Assembly (NCBI GenBank): GCA_902632125.1
Contig: CACPBQ010000007.1
Location: 1-64,000 of the forward strand
Direction: 5' to 3'
Length of the DNA: 64,000 nt
Origin: Paracoccaceae bacterium
GTDB taxonomy: Bacteria > Pseudomonadota > Alphaproteobacteria > Rhodobacterales > Rhodobacteraceae
Made by a program: the position numbers and the translations under genes. Positions 45,257-53,763 of the stretch are shown piece after piece (positions within the stretch are counted from its first letter, which is position 1; each line of letters opens with the position of its first letter). The notes beneath the pieces are model-generated. The model did no database searches and had not been told where the DNA came from. It worked only from the letters and a program-made list of their open reading frames with translations.

Positions 45257-46361
45257 ACGTGTTTTCGTAATTGCAGGTAAGCGTAGCGCCGTTGCGCCAC
45301 GTGATGGAGCTTTTGCATCGCTGAACTATTATGATTTGGCAGCCCAGGTTTTGATCGACGTTTTGAATGCAGCAAAAATAGAAAAGCTCGACGTTGATGA
45401 ACTCATAGTTTCTAATGCTTTAGGTGCTGGTGGAAATCCAGCTAGAATGGTTAGCCTTGAAGCAAGGCTTAATCTTTCTGTAGGTGGAATTTCCATCGAT
45501 AGGCAGTGCTGTGGAGGATTAGACGCAATAAGTATTGGTTCAGATCTTATAAGAAGTGGTCGCTCAGAAGTTGTTGTTGCTGGAGGGGTGGAAAGTTATT
45601 CGACTCGACCAATTAGATTACGGTCGGAAAATACAGACAAGGTATTGGTTCCTTATGATCGACCTCCTTTTGCTCCTTTTGGTTTTAATGATCCTGAATT
45701 GGCAGAAGCCACTGCAAAGTTAGCAAGAAAGTTTGAAATTAGTAAAAAAGAACAAGATGACTGGAGTATTAATAGTCACTTAAATGCCTTGAAATCTGAA
45801 AAAATATTAAGATCTGAGATAACTCCAATTTTAGATCAAAAAAAAGATTTATTTACCAGAAAACTCAGCCAAAAAATTTGTGAAAGAGCACCTAAATTGT
45901 CAGATACCATTACTTATGCAAACTCCGCGATAGCGGCGGATGCAGCTGGTTTCGTTGTTCTGGTGTCAGAGAACTTTTTAAAAAATAGAATGCTTAAAGG
46001 TATTGAGGTTTTAGATTCTGCAACAAGTGGGGTTTTACCTGAAGAGGCACCATTAGCGCCAGCAGGAGCAATGAAAAAGCTTTTAGATCAAACAGAAGTA
46101 AGATTATCAAATTTAAATTTTATCGAACTTATGGAAGCTTATGCAGCACAAGCAATATTATGTTCTCGTATATGTGATCTAGATTTGGATATAGTAAACA
46201 TAAGAGGCGGGGCCCTTTCTAGGGGTCATCCGATTGGTGCGTCGGGTGCTATTTTGGTAGTTCGATTATTCAATGAACTTATTAAAACCGCTGGAAAATT
46301 TGGAATGGCAGCAATAGCTGCGGCCGGCGGTATAGGTTCGGCTATTATGTTAAAGTCTTAG
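45246..46361 (+). CDS. Atypical thiolase-family protein
   Basis: Thiolase fold of 371 residues. The nucleophile position is kept as Cys88 in DRQCCGGLDA and His328 is in GALSRGHPIGASGA. Two other catalytic positions differ: the NEAF motif reads MEAY (Met296 for Asn), and the C-terminal CxGGG motif reads AAAGGIG, with Ala358 for the acid-base cysteine. Ordinary Claisen condensation or thiolysis may be impaired, and an acyl-transfer role is possible. It is cotranscribed with the short ANL gene and ends overlapping bioY tail to tail by four bases. A place in biotin or pimeloyl-thioester metabolism is an inference from context. Confidence 0.8.
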   Translation: MTIRRVFVIAGKRSAVAPRDGAFASLNYYDLAAQVLIDVLNAAKIEKLDVDELIVSNALGAGGNPARMVSLEARLNLSVGGISIDRQCCGGLDAISIGSDLIRSGRSEVVVAGGVESYSTRPIRLRSENTDKVLVPYDRPPFAPFGFNDPELAEATAKLARKFEISKKEQDDWSINSHLNALKSEKILRSEITPILDQKKDLFTRKLSQKICERAPKLSDTITYANSAIAADAAGFVVLVSENFLKNRMLKGIEVLDSATSGVLPEEAPLAPAGAMKKLLDQTEVRLSNLNFIELMEAYAAQAILCSRICDLDLDIVNIRGGALSRGHPIGASGAILVVRLFNELIKTAGKFGMAAIAAAGGIGSAIMLKS

Positions 46362-46903
46362 TCTCTGGTTAAGACACTAGCGGGGCGCGCCTTGAATATC
46401 GCACCTGTTACTACTGTTGCAAGAATTACCTTTAAAATATCGCCGGGCAAGTAGATAGAAACAGCTACGACTGCTGCATTTAAAGACATACCTGCATTAA
46501 TCATCATACCAATCAGTCCAGGAATATAAAGTATGACTATTCCTCCCACTATTGTAGATAGAGAAACAGAAATTTGAATGTTTACAGACTTTGTTTTCTC
46601 CATAAGCCATCCAGTAACATAGGCCGCTAAGGGAAAACCAATTATAAAACCTGCCGAAGGCCCTGCAAGAAGGCCGATTCCTCCTCTACCTCCAGCCAGC
46701 AAGGGTAATCCTACTAATGTTAAAACAATAAAAAATAATGCTGCTAAACCACCTTTTTTGGAACCTAAAATTGTTCCACAAAGCATAATACCCAAACTTT
46801 GTGCGGTAATTGGTACACCTAAAGCTAACGGAAATGCAGGAACCAGCCCTAATACTGCAATCAGAGCGGCAAATAAAGCTACTAGGACACTTGTTTTTTC
46901 CAT
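46358..46903 (-). CDS. bioY: Biotin-specific ECF transporter substrate-binding subunit BioY
   Basis: Inner-membrane S component of 181 residues with about six membrane segments that binds biotin. Family motifs include PLALGVPITAQSLGIMLCG near the N terminus, the GGRGGIGLLAGPSAGFIIGFP segment and INAGMSLNAAVVAVSIYLPGDILK at the C-terminal side. The ATG shares a base with the upstream bioN stop (TGATG), giving coupled translation. With BioM and BioN it forms an ATP-driven high-affinity importer. No biotin synthesis genes are in the window, so the cell may rely on uptake. Confidence 0.95.
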   Translation of the reverse strand: MEKTSVLVALFAALIAVLGLVPAFPLALGVPITAQSLGIMLCGTILGSKKGGLAALFFIVLTLVGLPLLAGGRGGIGLLAGPSAGFIIGFPLAAYVTGWLMEKTKSVNIQISVSLSTIVGGIVILYIPGLIGMMINAGMSLNAAVVAVSIYLPGDILKVILATVVTGAIFKARPASVLTRD

Positions 46904-47517
46904 CAATTTTCTCGTTTTTTTATTCCACCTCTAGCACGGAGAGCTTCTGAAACATGATCAGCATCATCTAAAATTGATAAAGCTAAAGGTATAGAAATTC
47001 TCCAAAAACTGCGTTTAGTTGATCTGGCAGATTGCGCAAGCATTAAATTTTTTGCTCTTTGTTTTAAAATAGGAATTGACCTAATAAAAAGGCCGATCGT
47101 TATAGACACAGCATGAGAATTAATCCCAAAAATCTTGAGAAAAAATGAGTATTTTTGAATTGTCAAAATTATATCATGGATCTTGCTAGTTAGTAAAAAT
47201 AAGTTTGCTATTAAGAACGCTGAAGTGAGGCGAAAAATAAGGGTCAGACCTTTGTCAAAGTGGTCTAAATACAAATGCCAACAAGCTAAGATTATAATGA
47301 AAGGAATCGTAATCTTAAGACTAGATAATCCTAATCGTAGAAATTTTAATCCGCCGACAAAAAAATAAATAAGCAGGAGCGCCAAAAATATACCAAACAT
47401 TAAAATTGGATTTTTTATAAAAAATAGGAATGCAGCAGCAGCGCAGCTGATTAGCATCTTTTTTTGAATAGAAACCTCGTCTAATTTGGTATTGTCCAAA
47501 GAAACTTCAGCAAACAT
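46903..47517 (-). CDS. bioN: ECF transporter transmembrane subunit BioN
   Basis: EcfT-type coupling subunit of 204 residues with four to five membrane segments followed by the two short ATPase-contact motifs AQSARSTKR and ALRARGG. These Ala-Arg-Gly-type motifs define the family. Start and stop both overlap neighbours by one base (TGATG), the mark of a tight bioM-bioN-bioY operon like that of Rhodobacter capsulatus. Confidence 0.9.
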   Translation of the reverse strand: MFAEVSLDNTKLDEVSIQKKMLISCAAAAFLFFIKNPILMFGIFLALLLIYFFVGGLKFLRLGLSSLKITIPFIIILACWHLYLDHFDKGLTLIFRLTSAFLIANLFLLTSKIHDIILTIQKYSFFLKIFGINSHAVSITIGLFIRSIPILKQRAKNLMLAQSARSTKRSFWRISIPLALSILDDADHVSEALRARGGIKKREN

Positions 47518-48239
47518 CAAATTTTCTTTTCATCAAAATTTTTCATAGCATCTCTATACTCTTTTATAACAGATTTTGGTGGTCCATCAGCTTGAATAAT
47601 ACCTTCCTCAATCCAGATTAATCTCTGATATCTTTGGAATGTTTCCGGAACATGTGAAACGTGAATTATAGTCTGCTTCAGCGAATTTAAGAAATATTCC
47701 AGTTTTAACTGTGTAGGTATATCTATTCCGGTAAATGGTTCATCCAAAAGTAAAACTCTGGGTTTCATTAACAAAACTGCGAGGAGGCAAACCAAGTGTT
47801 TTTGGCCTTGAGACAAAGTAGAAACGGCTCGTTCAAACCAGTCAGCTTTATCATATTGATTTAAACATTCGATAACTTTTAGATCGGCCTCATTTCTGTT
47901 TAAGCCTAATTGAGTGAGGCCAAACCGAAGCTCTTCTCCAACAGTTGGAAAAATAATTTGGTGATCTGGGTTTTGGAAGATTATTCCAACCTTTCTAATA
48001 GCTTTATTTCTATGTTTTGCTACTTCGGTCCCATCGATTAAAACTTCACCACTGGTCAATTCTTGTAAGCCAGCTAAAATTCTTAAGAGGGTGGTTTTCC
48101 CCGAACCATTGCGGCCTATAAACCCAACCTTTTGCTCTATTATAGAAAGATTAAAGTTTTCTAAAATTCTCTCTTTTCCGTAAAAAACAGAAGCCGAGCG
48201 AATCTCAATTTCTGCTGGTTTTTCTCGGGAAATTTCCAT
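47517..48239 (-). CDS. bioM: ECF transporter ATPase BioM
   Basis: Cytoplasmic ABC ATPase of 240 residues. Walker A is GRNGSGKTT (about residues 42-50), the Q-loop region is IIFQNPDHQIIFPTVGEEL as in ECF ATPases, the signature is LSQGQKHL, Walker B is VLLLDEPFTG and the switch histidine is in IHVSHVPE. It powers BioN-BioY. It is first in the operon; the 73-base upstream gap holds TTATAGTTAT, only a weak match to the BioR operator. Confidence 0.92.
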   Translation of the reverse strand: MEISREKPAEIEIRSASVFYGKERILENFNLSIIEQKVGFIGRNGSGKTTLLRILAGLQELTSGEVLIDGTEVAKHRNKAIRKVGIIFQNPDHQIIFPTVGEELRFGLTQLGLNRNEADLKVIECLNQYDKADWFERAVSTLSQGQKHLVCLLAVLLMKPRVLLLDEPFTGIDIPTQLKLEYFLNSLKQTIIHVSHVPETFQRYQRLIWIEEGIIQADGPPKSVIKEYRDAMKNFDEKKI

Positions 48240-48312
48240 TTATTCATCTTCTGAGAGTGGAAAATAAACCATCGAATTGACTTATAGTTATTCCTTAACC
48301 AAATAGGCAGTC

Positions 48313-48903
48313 TTAGATAACCAAAACCTGCGTGCCAACTTCCGCCATATCGAATAATTCTGCAATATGTTCATTATAAAGGCCAATACATCCATTTGAA
48401 GATCGACGCCCTATTTTTCGCGTATCGTGAGTTCCATGAATTCGGAAATATGTCCAACTTAGGTATAGAGCATGCGTTCCCAAGGGATTTTCTGGGCCCG
48501 GTCCTATAAAATCTGGCCACTCTGGGTTTCTTACTTTCATAGCTGGTGTCGGTCTCCAGCTGGGGCCTTCTACCTTTCTGGTAACTTTTGTCCTCCCAGT
48601 TTTTATTAAATCATCAGACATCGGGACTGAAGATGGAAATAAACGATAAGTTTGTTCATCTGATGACCAATAATGCAATGCTCTGGAAGAGATATCGACC
48701 AAAATTGCACCTTTTCGTAGAGATTTAAAATACGGTTTCCAATTTAGGGCTCTAAAACTAGAAACATTGTGTCTGATATTTCCTGATATTTCTTTTTCTA
48801 TTTCGGTTGTATTGTCTTGGTTAACGTTTGATAAAGCAAGGCTTGGGGTACATAAGGAGGCCCCCGAAACTGCCAAGAAGTTGCGACGATTGATTTTGAA
48901 CAT
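48313..48903 (-). CDS. L,D-transpeptidase (YkuD), Tat-type signal
   Basis: Secreted cell-wall enzyme of 196 residues, forming or editing peptidoglycan cross-links or anchoring proteins. The N terminus NRRNFLAVSGASLCTPSLAL looks like a twin-arginine signal. The catalytic domain has GTHALYLSWTYFRIHGTHD and the nucleophile cysteine in SSNGCIGLYN; the residue after GCI is Gly where Arg is common. The N-terminal half before the catalytic part (from about residue 45) includes YYWSSDEQ-type strands common in this subgroup. It is divergent from a CAP-domain lipoprotein gene and close to a second transpeptidase. Confidence 0.9.
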   Translation of the reverse strand: MFKINRRNFLAVSGASLCTPSLALSNVNQDNTTEIEKEISGNIRHNVSSFRALNWKPYFKSLRKGAILVDISSRALHYWSSDEQTYRLFPSSVPMSDDLIKTGRTKVTRKVEGPSWRPTPAMKVRNPEWPDFIGPGPENPLGTHALYLSWTYFRIHGTHDTRKIGRRSSNGCIGLYNEHIAELFDMAEVGTQVLVI

Positions 48904-49011
48904 GGAAAAACCTTAATTGTGTTCTTCATATTTTAATGCAAGAACGTAGTAGGCTCAATTGGAAATATTGGGCTAAATCTTTGCCATCAAAAAGCATGGG
49001 TGTGGGACGAA

Positions 49012-49524
49012 ATGTTAAAGACTTTAATTTTGATTTCAATTGCAACTCTATTAATAGGCTGTGCTCCTCAAGAGGTGCAAATGGCACCAGATGGCAAGCC
49101 AGTTCCTAAAATTTATGATATGAGAGCCCAATCAACGGCGCAAATACAATTCCGAATGCTTGATGCTGTTAATGTTTTACGTTCGAGCCGATCTTTGACT
49201 AGTCTACAATTAAACGCTCAGCTAAATGCCGCAGCAGCCACCCATTCTCGTGATATGTCCTTACAAAACCGCCCATGGCACTTTGGTTCAGACGGATCTT
49301 CGCCTTTGGATAGAGCTAGACGTGTAAACTATTCAGGAGAGTTTTTGGGAGAGGTAATTTCTGAGACATTTGAGAATGAAATGGATACGCTTTCTGCATG
49401 GATGGAAAATAAAAATACTAGAGCTGTAATTTTAGATCCAAATGCGCTCGAATTAGGCTTTTCGTGGTTCCAAGAGCCCAGTGGGAAAATTTGGTGGACT
49501 TTGGTTTTAGGCGGTAAGACTTAA
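49012..49524 (+). CDS. CAP-domain (SCP-like) lipoprotein
   Basis: Probable lipoprotein of 170 residues. A signal peptide ends in the lipobox LLIGC, so the mature protein would be lipid-anchored at the cysteine. The CAP domain follows: MLDAVNVLRSSRSL, LNAAAATHSRDMSLQNRPWHFGSDGSSPLDRARRVNY with the usual His and GENI-like positions, and LELGFSWF. The GENI motif is reduced (FLGEVISETF). The ATG is preceded by GGGACGAA. It lies between two L,D-transpeptidase genes, which suggests an envelope role. Confidence 0.85.
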   Translation: MLKTLILISIATLLIGCAPQEVQMAPDGKPVPKIYDMRAQSTAQIQFRMLDAVNVLRSSRSLTSLQLNAQLNAAAATHSRDMSLQNRPWHFGSDGSSPLDRARRVNYSGEFLGEVISETFENEMDTLSAWMENKNTRAVILDPNALELGFSWFQEPSGKIWWTLVLGGKT

Positions 49525-49528
49525 TTAT

Positions 49529-50026
49529 TTATGGTAATATAAATATAGGTGTGCCAATATCGACAGCACTATATATTTCATCCATTTCATGATTTCTCAG
49601 CGCTATACAACCAAACGTCCAATCACGTTTCCACCATTTTGGTGATTTATCGCGGCCATGAATAAAAATATCACCTCCAGGGGACTTACCTAATTTTGCT
49701 GCTTCTATTTTATCGGATTCGTTGGGGTAAGATATGCCTAAAGACAAATAATACTGACTGTTTGGGTTTTTACGATTTATATAATATTTACCTTCTGGTG
49801 TTTTGCCATCACCTTCAAATTTCTTATCGCCTTTAGGTGAAAATCCCAACCCAATACGATAGCGGCGTAGGACTTTTTCACCATTAAAAAGATACATTTT
49901 CCGGTCTGCTTTTTTGACTACAATGGAAGTGATTGGTTGCTCAATTGCAAAGGTATTATTTGCCAAAGACAAAGTGGTACTAAAAAAAGTAAAGATAAAG
50001 GTAATCAGGACTAATTTTATTTTCAT
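49529..50026 (-). CDS. L,D-transpeptidase (YkuD), Sec-type signal
   Basis: Secreted enzyme of 165 residues with a Sec-type signal peptide (cut near SLANN, residue 22). The YkuD domain has VVKKADRKMYLFNGEKVLRRYRIGLG, GDGKTPEGKYYIN, FIHGRDKSPKWW and the catalytic cysteine in TFGCIALRNHEMDEI. This shorter type (ErfK/YbiS-like core only) is common in Gram-negative bacteria. It is convergent with the CAP lipoprotein gene, 4 bases away. Confidence 0.92.
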   Translation of the reverse strand: MKIKLVLITFIFTFFSTTLSLANNTFAIEQPITSIVVKKADRKMYLFNGEKVLRRYRIGLGFSPKGDKKFEGDGKTPEGKYYINRKNPNSQYYLSLGISYPNESDKIEAAKLGKSPGGDIFIHGRDKSPKWWKRDWTFGCIALRNHEMDEIYSAVDIGTPIFILP

Positions 50027-50125
50027 TTTATTTTTTGACTGCTCTTTTTCGACCTTATTAACTTTAGTATTTAATTCTTGGCAACAAATTTCTCGTTTTG
50101 ACTTTTTTTATTGTGATTAAAATAT

Positions 50126-51955
50126 TTAATTGGACTTTAAAAAACCACCAGATTGATGATGCCAAAGCTCAGAGTATAGTCCTCCTTTTGACAGCAAGGA
50201 CTGATGATCTCCATCCTCTACTATTTTACCCTCATCTAGAACAAGTATTCGATCCATTTGAGCGATTGTTGACAATCTATGAGCGATTGCAATTACTGTC
50301 TTACCACTCATCATTTTTTTCAAAGTATCTTGAATTTGGTTTTCAATTTCGCTGTCGAGGGCACTTGTTGCCTCATCTAATAGAAGAATAGGCGCATTTT
50401 TTAGAATAACCCGGGCCAAAGTTATCCGTTGCCTTTGTCCTCCTGATAGTTTAATTCCACGCTCTCCAACGTGGGCGTCGTACCCTTTTCTTCCACTTTC
50501 ATCTTGTAAATTTAAAATAAAATCATGAGCATGTGCTTTCTTTGCAGCTGCAGTGATTTCAACTTCAGATACATCGGATTTACCATAACAAATGTTTTCA
50601 CGGATTGACCTGTGTAGGAGGCTACTGTCCTGCTGAACAACACCAATAGACTTGTGCAGACTAACTTGAGTTATTTTTGAAATATCTTGGCCATCAATAC
50701 ATATTTCTCCAGCCTCTACATCATAAAAGCGAAGAATTAATTTCAATAAAGTAGATTTTCCAGCACCTGATCTTCCAACTAATCCGACTTTCTCGTTTTC
50801 ATTAAAAGTGATACTCAATTTATTCAAGCCACCCCTTTTAAGACCGTAGTGATGGCTTAAATTTTTTACTTCTATTCGGGCATTTGTAATTTCTAGATTT
50901 TCTGCATCCTCTTGATCCTTAAGCGTAATTGGATCAGCTAGAGTGCCCATACCCTCTTGTATGACACCAAGTTCTCTAAAAAATGAAGATATTGCCCACA
51001 TAATCCAGCCTGTCATAGCATTTAATCGAATTGCTAGAGCTGATGCAGCTGCAATGGTACCGGCAGTAGCCTCTCCATTATACCAAAGAAAAAGTGATAC
51101 ACCTATCAAACTCGTTGTTAATAATCCGTTCAGAATATTAAGGCCAAAGTCCATTATAGTATAAAGGCGCATTTCGTAGGCAAAAGTTTTTCGGGTTTTT
51201 TCAATAGCAGATTTAGCACTATCTAATTCTTGGTTTTGATAAGCGAACAATTTTACTGAATGAATGTTTGTATATGTATCGACGATTTGACCATTTAAAC
51301 TTGATCTTGCGTCTGAAGATGCTTTGGAGGCTGGGCTAATATTTTTTACAACCCAAACTATTAAAACAAGATATAATAAAAACCAGATTGCCATAGGAAG
51401 CATAAGACGAAAATCTACACTGTTTAGTAACAATAAGCCGCCAAAAATATAGGCAAGCGAGTATCCCAAAGCATCAAATATTTGGAATACCACTTCACCT
51501 GCCGATCTAGGTGTTTGCATGACCCTATTTGAAATTCGGCCTGCGAAATCATTTTCGAACCAGCCAATCGATTGTCGCAAAACATGTTTGTGTCCGCGCC
51601 ACCTAAAAAGTGTGGCGACATTAACCATAAGGGTATTGTTGATTAACAATACGTCTAAGGCAAAAATCAGTGGTCGAAGAATAAGGACAAAGGCTACCGC
51701 CCAAATAAAATTATTTGAATAATTTGTGAAGACATCTTTTGGTTCACCGCTAACAACATCAATTATCCAGCCTAATAAATAAATCAGGTAGATTTCGCTT
51801 GCTGCAGCTAATGTGGCTATCAAACCAGTTATTATAAATATACCCAGGAAAGGTTTCGTATAACTTATTAGAAATGAGCGAACGGTGTTCGGAGGGTTAT
51901 CTAATTCTTGGTAGTTAGCAAATGGGTCTACTAAATTTTCAAAAAAACGGAACAT
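50126..51955 (-). CDS. ABC exporter, permease-ATPase fusion
   Basis: Type IV (MsbA/multidrug-like) half-transporter of 609 residues. Six membrane segments fill residues about 30-330, and the nucleotide domain follows with GRSGAGKST (Walker A), LSGGQRQRITLARVILK (signature), ILLLDEATSALD (Walker B) and AHRLSTI (switch). It works as a dimer that exports lipids or drugs. It lies just downstream of cca on the same strand, as in many Rhodobacterales. The substrate is unknown. Confidence 0.92.
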   Translation of the reverse strand: MFRFFENLVDPFANYQELDNPPNTVRSFLISYTKPFLGIFIITGLIATLAAASEIYLIYLLGWIIDVVSGEPKDVFTNYSNNFIWAVAFVLILRPLIFALDVLLINNTLMVNVATLFRWRGHKHVLRQSIGWFENDFAGRISNRVMQTPRSAGEVVFQIFDALGYSLAYIFGGLLLLNSVDFRLMLPMAIWFLLYLVLIVWVVKNISPASKASSDARSSLNGQIVDTYTNIHSVKLFAYQNQELDSAKSAIEKTRKTFAYEMRLYTIMDFGLNILNGLLTTSLIGVSLFLWYNGEATAGTIAAASALAIRLNAMTGWIMWAISSFFRELGVIQEGMGTLADPITLKDQEDAENLEITNARIEVKNLSHHYGLKRGGLNKLSITFNENEKVGLVGRSGAGKSTLLKLILRFYDVEAGEICIDGQDISKITQVSLHKSIGVVQQDSSLLHRSIRENICYGKSDVSEVEITAAAKKAHAHDFILNLQDESGRKGYDAHVGERGIKLSGGQRQRITLARVILKNAPILLLDEATSALDSEIENQIQDTLKKMMSGKTVIAIAHRLSTIAQMDRILVLDEGKIVEDGDHQSLLSKGGLYSELWHHQSGGFLKSN

Positions 51956-52003
51956 TGTGTAGTTTATATCTTTCGTTTCTTAAATGACGAATTATCCTGT
52001 CGA

Positions 52004-53158
52004 CTATTTAATGGTAGCCAGCAACCTCTCTTTACTTAGTGTAAAATCAGATTCAATCCATTTTTGTTCTAAATACGCAAGCATTTCTCCTAATCGGGGA
52101 CCGGAAAAATATTCTGCCAAGTCAAACGGTTTGATCGGAAATTTGGCAACAGATCCTTTTTTTATTTGGTCAAAAACATTTTTGCTAGGTTCTATATTTT
52201 GCAAGCTTGACCTCACCAATATAGCATCTAAAGCCATATTTTTGTTGTATCGATAAGATAGTTCTGCAGCGTCTTTCTTATTTGTTGCCTCCTGTCTTAA
52301 AATTTGATGAGCTTTTGCTTGTTTTTTTGAAAATCTCAACTGTGATTTTAAGTTGTCACCCGTGTAAGCGGCTAAACGTCTGATAGCGCAAGGTGCGACG
52401 TCAAGTCTTTCTTCGAGCTTTATTAGGCTGCTTAGACTGGCGTGATTGCAAGTATTAAAAATTTTTGAATTAATTTTTGCCTTTTCCATTAGAAAAATTG
52501 AATATTCAAGACCAGGTGCAGCAAACAATTTTAAAATTTCATCGCCTTTCCTTTCAACGGATATTGTGTCTAAGCCATCTCTTAAATCATTTAATGCAGT
52601 AAGTTCGGCCTCGTGGGTTTCATCCTCTTTCCCAAATAATGCGAGGAAGCGAAAAAATCTTAAAATGCGCAAATAGTCTTCTTTAATTCTTTCACGGGGA
52701 TTCCCAATGAATTTTATACGTTTTTCGAATATATCAGGAATTGCATTCAAAGGATCTAAAATTGTTCCATCTTGCTCAGAAAATATGGCATTAATGGTGA
52801 AATCACGTCGTTTTGCATCTTCTAAAATTGATTTCGAAAATCTGACTTTAGCTTTTCGCCCATCTGTTTCAATATCCTCGCGTAGAGTGGTTATCTCGTA
52901 GCTTCTCTTGTCGGCTACTACTGTTACAGTTCCGTGTTCAATGCTTGTAGGTACTGCTTTTAGTCCCGCTTTTTTCATCATTTCCAAAACTTCTGTTGGA
53001 TGGGCACTTGTAGAAATATCAATATCCTTAACTTCAGTATCTAAGATGGAATTTCGGACGCAGCCACCAACAAAGTAGGCCTGAAATCCTTTGGAGAGTA
53101 ACTTATCCATCACTAATCTAGTTGATCGAATATTTAACCAATCTGCATGTATTTTCAT
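52004..53158 (-). CDS. cca: CCA tRNA nucleotidyltransferase / poly(A) polymerase family
   Basis: Class II nucleotidyltransferase of 384 residues that builds or repairs the CCA end of tRNA. The catalytic domain begins FVGGCVRNSILDTEVKDIDIST (GGxxR at 31-35, Asp45 and Asp47), followed by DAKRRDFTINAIF and IKEDYLRILRFFRF. The start ATG overlaps the stop of the nudix gene (ATGA). A poly(A) polymerase activity cannot be excluded from sequence. Confidence 0.9.
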   Translation of the reverse strand: MKIHADWLNIRSTRLVMDKLLSKGFQAYFVGGCVRNSILDTEVKDIDISTSAHPTEVLEMMKKAGLKAVPTSIEHGTVTVVADKRSYEITTLREDIETDGRKAKVRFSKSILEDAKRRDFTINAIFSEQDGTILDPLNAIPDIFEKRIKFIGNPRERIKEDYLRILRFFRFLALFGKEDETHEAELTALNDLRDGLDTISVERKGDEILKLFAAPGLEYSIFLMEKAKINSKIFNTCNHASLSSLIKLEERLDVAPCAIRRLAAYTGDNLKSQLRFSKKQAKAHQILRQEATNKKDAAELSYRYNKNMALDAILVRSSLQNIEPSKNVFDQIKKGSVAKFPIKPFDLAEYFSGPRLGEMLAYLEQKWIESDFTLSKERLLATIK

Positions 53159-53763
53159 TGGGTCAATGCCCTTGATAAATTCAATAATATTCTGGCAGTC
53201 GCACCCCAGATATAATGGGGACCGTATGGGACAATATAGTACCGTCTTTGCGAACCATTCCATTTTCGCGTTTGAACTGAGAAGTTTTTCTCATTTAAAA
53301 TATGATCAAAAGGTACAGTAAAAATTTCATCAACTTCATCGCACTGTAATGTTTCTTGGAAAGATTGTCTGACTATCCCTATGTAAGGCCTGATTATAAA
53401 GCCAGTTGCAGTTTTATGGGTTGGGAGAGAGGCAATGATCTCAACAAGCTGTCGATTTAGACCAACCTCTTCTTCTGTTTCCCTGAGGGCAGTTTCTACG
53501 GCACTTCTATCGAATTTTTCTTTTTTACCCCCGGGGAAAGATATTTGGCCTGGGTGATTTTTAAGGTTAACCGATCTTTGGGTTAGTAAAATCTCAAGAT
53601 CTTGTTTGAAAGTTAAAATTGGAATTAATACACTAGCCTCAAGAAAATTTAACTTCTGATTAAAAGCCATATCTGGATTAAGATCAAAATCTGAGGAGCA
53701 AGATTCGTATTTTGAAAGATTATTCTTAATACTGGCTATTAAACTGTTATTATGATTTTCCAT
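53155..53763 (-). CDS. Nudix hydrolase, CoA pyrophosphatase-like
   Basis: Nudix protein of 202 residues. The Nudix box GGKKEKFDRSAVETALRETE with EEVGL spans about residues 79-101, and the SVNLKNHPGQISFPGG just before it is the UPF0035-type signature of CoA/acyl-CoA pyrophosphatases (NudL-like). It is the middle gene of hslO-nudix-cca, overlapping hslO by 14 bases and cca by 4. Confidence 0.9.
   Translation of the reverse strand: MENHNNSLIASIKNNLSKYESCSSDFDLNPDMAFNQKLNFLEASVLIPILTFKQDLEILLTQRSVNLKNHPGQISFPGGKKEKFDRSAVETALRETEEEVGLNRQLVEIIASLPTHKTATGFIIRPYIGIVRQSFQETLQCDEVDEIFTVPFDHILNEKNFSVQTRKWNGSQRRYYIVPYGPHYIWGATARILLNLSRALTQ

Noticed and set aside
48282-48291. TTATAGTTAT upstream of bioM as a BioR operator
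   Set aside because: It matches the remembered BioR dyad TTATAGATAA at only eight of ten places and is not itself a good palindrome; the position is right but the evidence is too weak.
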